A stretch of DNA of 40,445 nt from Micromonospora phytophila (GTDB lineage: Bacteria; Actinomycetota; Actinomycetes; Mycobacteriales; Micromonosporaceae). The translations under genes were made by a program, and so were the position numbers. The DNA is taken from positions 1 to 40,445 of the forward strand of contig NZ_JAMOKF010000015.1 in the NCBI RefSeq assembly GCF_023656545.1, read 5' to 3'. Of this stretch, positions 36,050 to 40,445 are shown piece by piece (position 1 is the first letter of the stretch; every line of letters starts with the position of its first letter). The notes below the pieces were generated by a model. That model made no database searches. It was not told where the DNA came from and was given only the letters and a program-made list of their open reading frames with translations.

Positions 36050-38344
36050 TCAGGTGGGGCGGAGGATGCCTAGGCGTTGGGTGGCGCGGGTGAGGGCGAC
36101 GTAGAGGTCGCTGCGGCCCCTCGGGGACTCCCGCACGATCCGGTCGGGGTCGACCAGGAGGACCGAGTCGAACTCCAGGCCCTTCGCCTGGGCGACGGTC
36201 AGCACCACCACCCGGCTCTCCAGCTCCGGGTGCTCGCCGACGGCCGCCTCGGGCAGCGCGGCGGTGAGCGCGGCGCCGAGATCGTCGACCCGGCCGGCCG
36301 GGACGATCACCCCGAGCCGGCCGTCGTCGAGGCCCGCGGCCTCCCGGGTCGCGGTGTCGACCAGCTCCGCCGCCAACCGCTCGGCCGCCACCGCGCGGTC
36401 CCACGGCGGCACGCCGCTGGAGCGTACGGAGCGGGGCGGGCTCAGCGACGGGTCGATCTCGGCCAGCACCTCGGCGGCGACCGCCATGATCTCGGCCGGG
36501 GTGCGGTAGCTGACGGTCAGCTCCTCCAGCCGCCACCGCTGCGCCACGTACGGCTCCAGCGCGTCTGCCCAGGAGGGGGTGCCGGCCAGTGCGCCGGTCT
36601 GCGCCACGTCACCGACGATGGTCATCGAGCGGCTCGGGCAGCGGCGCATCAGCAGCCGCCACGCCATCGGCGACAGCTCCTGCGCCTCGTCGACGATGAC
36701 GTGCCCGAACGCCCAGCTCCGGTCGGCCGCGGCCCGCTGGGCGGTGGTCAGCCGGTCCGCCTCCTCCTGCCGCTCCAGCAGCCGGTCGGCGTCGATCAGG
36801 TCGGTCACGCCGAGGATCTCACCGCCGTCGGCCTCGTCCTCCACGTCGATCGACCGGGAGCCCCGGGCGATCTCCAGCACGCCCTCGGCGTACTCCCGTT
36901 GCAGCTCGCGGATCCGCTCCCGGCGGGCCGCTGCGGCCCGCTCGTCCTCGCCGAGCAGCTCGGCCGCCTCGTCGAGCAGCGGCACGTCCGCCGGCGTCCA
37001 GCCGGCCTGCCCGCCGTGCAGCAGGGCCCGCTCGGCGTCGGTGAGCATCGGCGCGGCGACGGCGATCCGGTCGGTCGAGGCGTACAGGTCGGCGAGCAGG
37101 CGCTGCGGGGTGAGCACCGGCCAGAGCTGGTCCAGCGCGGCCCGCACCTCGGGCTCGTCGCGCAGCTCCCGGCGGATCTCGGCCAGGTCGGCCTCGTCGA
37201 GCAGGTTCTCCCCGCCCAGCGGGTCGGCGCCGATCCGCTCGGCGACCTGGGCGGCGAGCGCGTGCACGACCTCGGTGTCGAAGAGCGCCCGGGCCAGGTT
37301 GTGCGGCCGGCCGGAGCGGCGGGCGCGGTCCCGGGCGGCCCGGACGGTCTCCGGGTCCAGCCGGAGGATCTCCCGCTGCGGAAGCTCGATCTCCAGCGGC
37401 TCCTCGGGCACCCACTGCCGGTCGCGGACGGCGGCGGCCAGCACGTCGGCCATCACCGTTCGCCCCTTGAGCGCCGCCGCCTCGGCCGGTTCGGCCCGCC
37501 GGGCACTGACGCCGGGGAAAAGGTCGCCCTGGGTACGCAGCAGCACGCCCGTCTCGGCCAGCGCCGGCAGCACCTGTGAGATGTAGCGCAGGAACGTCGC
37601 GTTCGGGCCGACCATCAGCACGCCCCGGGTGGAGAGCTCCCGCCGGTGCGTGTAGAGCAGGTAGGCGGCCCGGTGCAGCGCCACGGCGGTCTTGCCGGTG
37701 CCCGGACCGCCCTGCACGACCAGCACACCCGGCAGGTCGGCGCGGATGATCCGGTCCTGTTCGCCCTGGATGGTCTCCACGATGTCGCGCATCCGGCCCG
37801 TCCGGCCGGCGTTGAGCGCGGCGAGCAGCGACGCCTCGCCGGTCAGCTCCTCGTGCGCGGTGGGGGAGGCGGTGGCCAGGTCGAGCACCTCGTCGTTGAG
37901 CGCGGTGACCTTGCGCTGCCGGGTCCGCAGGTGCCGGCGACGCCGCACCCCCTGTGGGTTGGCCGCGGTGGCGAGGTAGAAGGCGCGGGCCGCCGGGGCC
38001 CGCCAGTCCATCAGCAGCGGGTCGTAGTCGCCCTCGGTGTCGAAGATGCCGATGCGGCCGATGTAGTGGCGCGCGTCGTCGTCGGTGTCCAGCCGGCCGA
38101 AGCAGAGGCCGTTCTCCACCGCGGAGAACTGCTCGACCTGGTCGGCATACATCCGCACCGCGCTGTCGCGCTGGGAACGGTCCTGCAGGGTGCCGCCGGT
38201 CGCCCGCAGCTCCCCGGTCAGCCGCCGCGACGCCTGCTCACGCAGCCCGTCCAGCCGTCCGTAGAGCATCGAGACGTATTCCTGCTCGCTGCCGATCTCG
38301 TCATCGAGCTGCAATTCCGCGGAATCGCCGGAGTGCCTTGACAA
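36050..38344 (-). CDS. helD: HelD-type RNA polymerase recycling helicase (UvrD-like)
   Basis: 764 residues from TTG 38344; GGGAG lies 5 nt upstream. The TTG at 38356 would make GGGAG part of the coding sequence. The N-terminal helical arm has IGSEQEYVSMLYGRLDGLREQAS. Walker A is GGPGTGKT (about 212-219), then LHRAAYLLYTHRRELSTRGVLMVGPN; motif II is VIVDEAQELSPMAWRLLMRR. Motifs III-VI follow as MTIVGDVAQTGAL, VSYRTPAEIM, VVVLTVAQAKGLEFD and YVALTRATQRLGIL. HelD inserts arms into stalled RNA polymerase and frees it from DNA; the related HelR displaces rifamycins. Class and drug effect cannot be fixed from sequence alone. The leader has an unusual nested structure. Confidence 0.88.
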   Translation of the reverse strand: MSRHSGDSAELQLDDEIGSEQEYVSMLYGRLDGLREQASRRLTGELRATGGTLQDRSQRDSAVRMYADQVEQFSAVENGLCFGRLDTDDDARHYIGRIGIFDTEGDYDPLLMDWRAPAARAFYLATAANPQGVRRRRHLRTRQRKVTALNDEVLDLATASPTAHEELTGEASLLAALNAGRTGRMRDIVETIQGEQDRIIRADLPGVLVVQGGPGTGKTAVALHRAAYLLYTHRRELSTRGVLMVGPNATFLRYISQVLPALAETGVLLRTQGDLFPGVSARRAEPAEAAALKGRTVMADVLAAAVRDRQWVPEEPLEIELPQREILRLDPETVRAARDRARRSGRPHNLARALFDTEVVHALAAQVAERIGADPLGGENLLDEADLAEIRRELRDEPEVRAALDQLWPVLTPQRLLADLYASTDRIAVAAPMLTDAERALLHGGQAGWTPADVPLLDEAAELLGEDERAAAARRERIRELQREYAEGVLEIARGSRSIDVEDEADGGEILGVTDLIDADRLLERQEEADRLTTAQRAAADRSWAFGHVIVDEAQELSPMAWRLLMRRCPSRSMTIVGDVAQTGALAGTPSWADALEPYVAQRWRLEELTVSYRTPAEIMAVAAEVLAEIDPSLSPPRSVRSSGVPPWDRAVAAERLAAELVDTATREAAGLDDGRLGVIVPAGRVDDLGAALTAALPEAAVGEHPELESRVVVLTVAQAKGLEFDSVLLVDPDRIVRESPRGRSDLYVALTRATQRLGILRPT

Positions 38345-38367
38345 GCCGTCTCCCAATTGGTTAGTAT
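38338..38367 (+). promoter_or_regulatory. Forward promoter at the helD start, pointing away from helD
   Basis: TTGACA (38338-38343), 18-nt spacer, TAGTAT (38362-38367). It is close to consensus and lies on the strand opposite helD. The predicted start of RNA, near 38374, is at the base of a terminator hairpin. Confidence 0.6.
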
Positions 38368-38425
38368 CTTTCTCGGAACGGCCTTTGACGGCCGTTCTTT
38401 TTGTTGCCTGAACTGAGAAAGATAC
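38364..38425. repeat. Outer inverted repeat around the helD leader hairpin
   Basis: GTATCTTTCTC (38364-38374) and GAGAAAGATAC (38415-38425) are perfect 11-bp arms. They enclose the terminator hairpin and also hold the -10 boxes of both opposing promoters. Confidence 0.7.
38376..38405 (+). terminator. Canonical intrinsic terminator on the plus strand, without an upstream gene
   Basis: GAACGGCC (38376-38383), TTTGAC-type loop, GGCCGTTC (38390-38397), then TTTTTGTT. It is the only hairpin of the window with a clear U-tract, and it follows the forward promoter directly. Confidence 0.75.
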
Positions 38426-38448
38426 CGCGCGTCCGCCCTGCGGACCAA
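38419..38448 (-). promoter_or_regulatory. Likely helD promoter
   Basis: On the minus strand TTGGTC (38448-38443), 18-nt spacer, TATCTT (38424-38419). The leader would be about 65 nt and contain the GAACGGCC/GGCCGTTC hairpin before GGGAG and the TTG start. No match to the rifamycin-associated element of helR promoters was found. Confidence 0.45.
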
Positions 38449-38485
38449 GCGCGCCGGGCCCACGCCACAGACCGCCGGACGGCAG

Positions 38486-38520
38486 CGGTCGGGGGCCCGC
38501 GCCACGCGGACCCCCGACCG
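38486..38520 (-). terminator. Hairpin terminator of the LolA-like gene
   Basis: 16-bp arms CGGTCGGGGGCCCGCG and CGCGGACCCCCGACCG with one mismatch and a 3-nt loop, 36 bp behind the stop codon of the LolA-like gene. Confidence 0.7.
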
Positions 38521-38556
38521 TGCGGGCCTCGGCCCTCAGCCCTCAGCCAGTGGGGC

Positions 38557-39657
38557 TCAGCCCCGGGCCACCTCGTAGAGCCGCTCCGGCGTCACCGCGC
38601 CGGCGAGCACCCGGCCGTCGTCGGTGACCAGCACGCTGAACAGCTTCCCGGTGAGCAGCCGACCGCTGCCCCAGTCACCCTTGACCGCCGGCAGCCCGCC
38701 GAGCAGCGCACCGACGTCCGGCGCGCCCTCCTCGGCAGCCACACCCCGGTCCGGGCCCGCGCCGGCGCCGCCCGTGCGCGCGACCACCACGGTGGCCCAG
38801 CCGGTCCCGACGGTACGCACGTCCGGCCGCTCGCCGTCGGCGGGCTTCGCCCGCTCGGTGGCGGCGCGATCGGTGTCGACCTTCTCCTCGGTCACCTTCA
38901 CCCCCGGCGGCGGGTTGAAGGCGAACTGGTCGGCGTCCGGCCGGGCGTAGTCGACCTGGGTGAAGGCCATCTCGAACGCCGGCTGGTCGCTGCCGTCGGC
39001 GAAGACCTCGAAGCGCAGCGGCACGTGCTGCCGCGCGTCGATGGCGATCCGCACCTGGTGCACCAGCGAGGTGGTGTCGCGCGGAGCGAGGACCAGCTCG
39101 TAGGCGTCCCGGCCGGCGACCGTGGCGGAGCGGCCGACGCTCACCTCGGTGCTCGGGTCGATCGCGGCGAGGGCCATGTCGGCCGCGGCCTGCGGGGTGG
39201 CCGGCAACTCCTGCGGCGCGTCCCGGTCGTCGCCGGCCGGCAGCGTGCGGTGGGTGGCAGTGTTGGTGCGGCTGCTCCAGGTCCACACGTCCCGGCCGTT
39301 GCGGATCACGTCCTGCTCACCGAGGGTGCCCAGCAGCGCTACCCGCTGCCGGTCGGGCCCGGAGTGCCAGACCCGCAGCGTGTGCGTGCCGGCCAGCAGG
39401 CTGGTCAGGTCGCCGCCGGCGACCAGCCCGGCCAGCGGCGGCAGGCCCAGGTCGGCGCGTTGCACGACGGTGCCGGAGAGCCCCTCCAGCCGGGAGGTCT
39501 GCAGGTCGACCAGGAGTTGGGCGGCGGTACGGGGTGGCAGGCTCGGCTCGGCCTGGGCGGCGAACGTGCCGATCGCGGCACCGCCGCCGATGACGGTCAC
39601 GGCGGCGGTCACCGGGACCAGCCACCGCAGGACGGGACGGCTCTTCAGGATGGACAT
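38557..39657 (-). CDS. Exported LolA/DUF2092-like protein
   Basis: 366 residues with AGGAGGTG about 8 nt before the ATG. A signal or anchor helix (LRWLVPVTAAVTVIGGGAAIGTFAAQA) is followed by LPPRTAAQLLVDLQTSRLEGLSGTVVQRADLGLP. The beta half-barrel has LRVWHSGPDRQRVALLG, DVWTWSSRTNTATH, YELVLAPRD and VPLRFEVFADG, which is the LolA/LolB fold used to bind lipid acyl chains. In actinobacteria such proteins may handle lipoproteins or lipids outside the membrane, or act as sensors. It stands back-to-back with a two-component system that could control it or sense its state. Confidence 0.82.
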   Translation of the reverse strand: MSILKSRPVLRWLVPVTAAVTVIGGGAAIGTFAAQAEPSLPPRTAAQLLVDLQTSRLEGLSGTVVQRADLGLPPLAGLVAGGDLTSLLAGTHTLRVWHSGPDRQRVALLGTLGEQDVIRNGRDVWTWSSRTNTATHRTLPAGDDRDAPQELPATPQAAADMALAAIDPSTEVSVGRSATVAGRDAYELVLAPRDTTSLVHQVRIAIDARQHVPLRFEVFADGSDQPAFEMAFTQVDYARPDADQFAFNPPPGVKVTEEKVDTDRAATERAKPADGERPDVRTVGTGWATVVVARTGGAGAGPDRGVAAEEGAPDVGALLGGLPAVKGDWGSGRLLTGKLFSVLVTDDGRVLAGAVTPERLYEVARG

Positions 39658-39754
39658 TGGTGGGCACCTCCTGGGGACATCCTGCCCGGTCGACGCTGTG
39701 AGGGCGCTGAGACGACCGTACGGTCACCGGCGCGGGGGTGGCACCCTTGGGGGC

Positions 39755-40411
39755 GTGCGGTTGCTGGTGGTGGAGGACGAGTCCCGGTTGGCGTCCGCCC
39801 TGCAACGGGGCCTGCAGGCCGAGGGGTTCGCCGTCGACGTGGCCGCCACCGGCCCGGCGGGGCTGGACGCCGCCCGGCACGGCGGCTACGACGCGATGGT
39901 CCTCGACGTGATGCTGCCCGGCCTCTCCGGCTACGAACTGGTCCGCCGGCTGCGCGCCGAGGAGCACTGGCTGCCGGTGCTGATGCTCTCCGCCAAGGAC
40001 GGCGAGTACGACCAGGCCGACGGGCTGGACTGCGGGGCCGACGACTACCTCACCAAGCCCTTCTCGTACGTGGTGCTGCTGGCCCGGCTGCGGGCGCTGC
40101 TGCGCCGTGGCGCCCCGCAGCGCCCGGCGGTGCTCGCGGTCGGTGACCTGACCCTCGACCCGGCCCGGCGTCGGGTGACCCGGGCCGACGCCGAGGTGGC
40201 GCTGACCGTCCGGGAGTTCGCGCTGCTGGACTACCTGATGCGTCGCCCGGGCCAGGTGGTCTCCAAGACCGAGCTGCTGGACCACGTCTGGGACGCCAGC
40301 GTGGAGACCGCCCCGAACGCGGTCGAGGTCTACGTCGGCTACCTGCGCCGCAAGATCGGCCGGGAGCGGCTGGAGACGGTCCGCGGCGCCGGCTACCGGC
40401 TCGCCACGTGA
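39755..40411 (+). CDS. OmpR-family response regulator
   Basis: 218 residues from GTG 39755; no Shine-Dalgarno is present, and CACCCT ends 7 nt upstream, so it may be leaderless. The receiver domain has Glu7/Asp8 in VVEDE, the phosphorylation site Asp51 in VLDVMLPG, Ser79 and Lys101 in LTKPF. The C-terminal winged helix includes LTVREFALLDYLMRRPGQVVSKTELLDHVWD and VEVYVGYLRRKIG. It binds DNA direct repeats after phosphorylation by its kinase, encoded directly downstream. The divergent LolA-like gene, 97 bp away, is a likely target. Confidence 0.93.
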   Translation: MRLLVVEDESRLASALQRGLQAEGFAVDVAATGPAGLDAARHGGYDAMVLDVMLPGLSGYELVRRLRAEEHWLPVLMLSAKDGEYDQADGLDCGADDYLTKPFSYVVLLARLRALLRRGAPQRPAVLAVGDLTLDPARRRVTRADAEVALTVREFALLDYLMRRPGQVVSKTELLDHVWDASVETAPNAVEVYVGYLRRKIGRERLETVRGAGYRLAT

Positions 40412-40445
40412 CCGTCGGCCGGCGTCCGCGCGCCGTGGCGCCCCA
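40408..40445 (+). CDS. Sensor histidine kinase, first codons only (cut by window edge)
   Basis: A GTG at 40408 overlaps the stop of the response regulator (GTGA), the usual coupling of such pairs. The 12 visible residues, VTVGRRPRAVAP, are a basic cytoplasmic start before a first membrane helix. Its identity rests on the position, not on a domain. Confidence 0.5.
   Translation, partial: MTVGRRPRAVAP

Noticed and set aside
38426..38500. Rifamycin-associated element (RAE) upstream of helD
   Set aside because: The helR-type inverted element is not present; only a partial GCTTG is seen. So I do not call the gene helR.
1..40445. CRISPR arrays, tRNA or rRNA genes, insertion sequences or prophage
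   Set aside because: No array of identical short repeats with unique spacers, no cloverleaf-like gene, and no transposase, integrase or phage protein was seen in any frame.

Overview
The window is high-GC actinomycete DNA, most like Micromonosporaceae (Micromonospora type). The signs are very GC-rich third codon positions, frequent GTG starts, Tat signals, F420-type luciferase-like chemistry, GH5_8/CBM2 secretion, a HelD-type RNA polymerase helicase, and many genes with a -10 hexamer placed right in front of the start codon. It reads as ordinary chromosome. I found no rRNA, tRNA, CRISPR array, prophage or insertion sequence.

Layout. 1-3346: end of a cell-surface or exopolysaccharide cluster (cut glycosyltransferase, DUF4012 membrane protein, LPXTG surface protein). 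3435-6859: 14-TM drug exporter, small winged-helix protein, geranylgeranyl-reductase-like flavoprotein, small acidic protein. 6914-9887: Tat-exported 5'-nucleotidase/cyclic phosphodiesterase, then a two-gene AbiEii-like nucleotidyltransferase pair. 9888-10677: a 790-bp non-coding block with phased heptamers, a dispersed palindrome and three near-identical sigma-R-like promoters, leading to a secreted lysozyme-fold protein. 11346-13057: PP2C phosphatase facing an HTH/Clp-N gene pair across a promoter with twin operators. 13205-17582: a packed operon for lipid phosphorylation and dephosphorylation (lipid kinase, BrkB-like membrane protein, double PAP2 phosphatase, EEP-family hydrolase). 17733-18626: a Trp/Arg-rich tandem-repeat protein that I cannot assign.

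18925-20841: F420-type oxidoreductase, alpha/beta hydrolase and a 39-residue membrane protein in one coupled operon. 21256-22599: secreted GH5_8 beta-mannanase with CBM2 behind two promoters, each with an AACCGGTT operator. 22757-24428: ECF42-type sigma factor and its YCII/DGPF partner; the sigma gene seems to start at CTG. 24747-33324: a galactoside-use locus. On the minus strand lie a solute-binding lipoprotein, two permeases and a GH36 alpha-galactosidase; divergently lie a GH42 beta-galactosidase and a DeoR regulator. No transport ATPase is present, so a shared ATPase encoded elsewhere is likely. Together with the mannanase, this set could strip galactose from galactomannan or related oligosaccharides.

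33426-40445: Spo0M, a small membrane protein, a GDPD remnant, a disordered small protein, HelD, a LolA-like exported protein, and an OmpR-type response regulator overlapping the start of a cut sensor kinase. The stretch in front of helD (38338-38448) is the most unusual regulatory structure: two face-to-face promoters around nested inverted repeats, with a canonical intrinsic terminator starting at the first bases of the forward transcript. The other strong candidates for a second look are the triple promoter array at 10311-10520, the twin-operator divergent promoter at 12180-12246, and the Trp-rich repeat protein.
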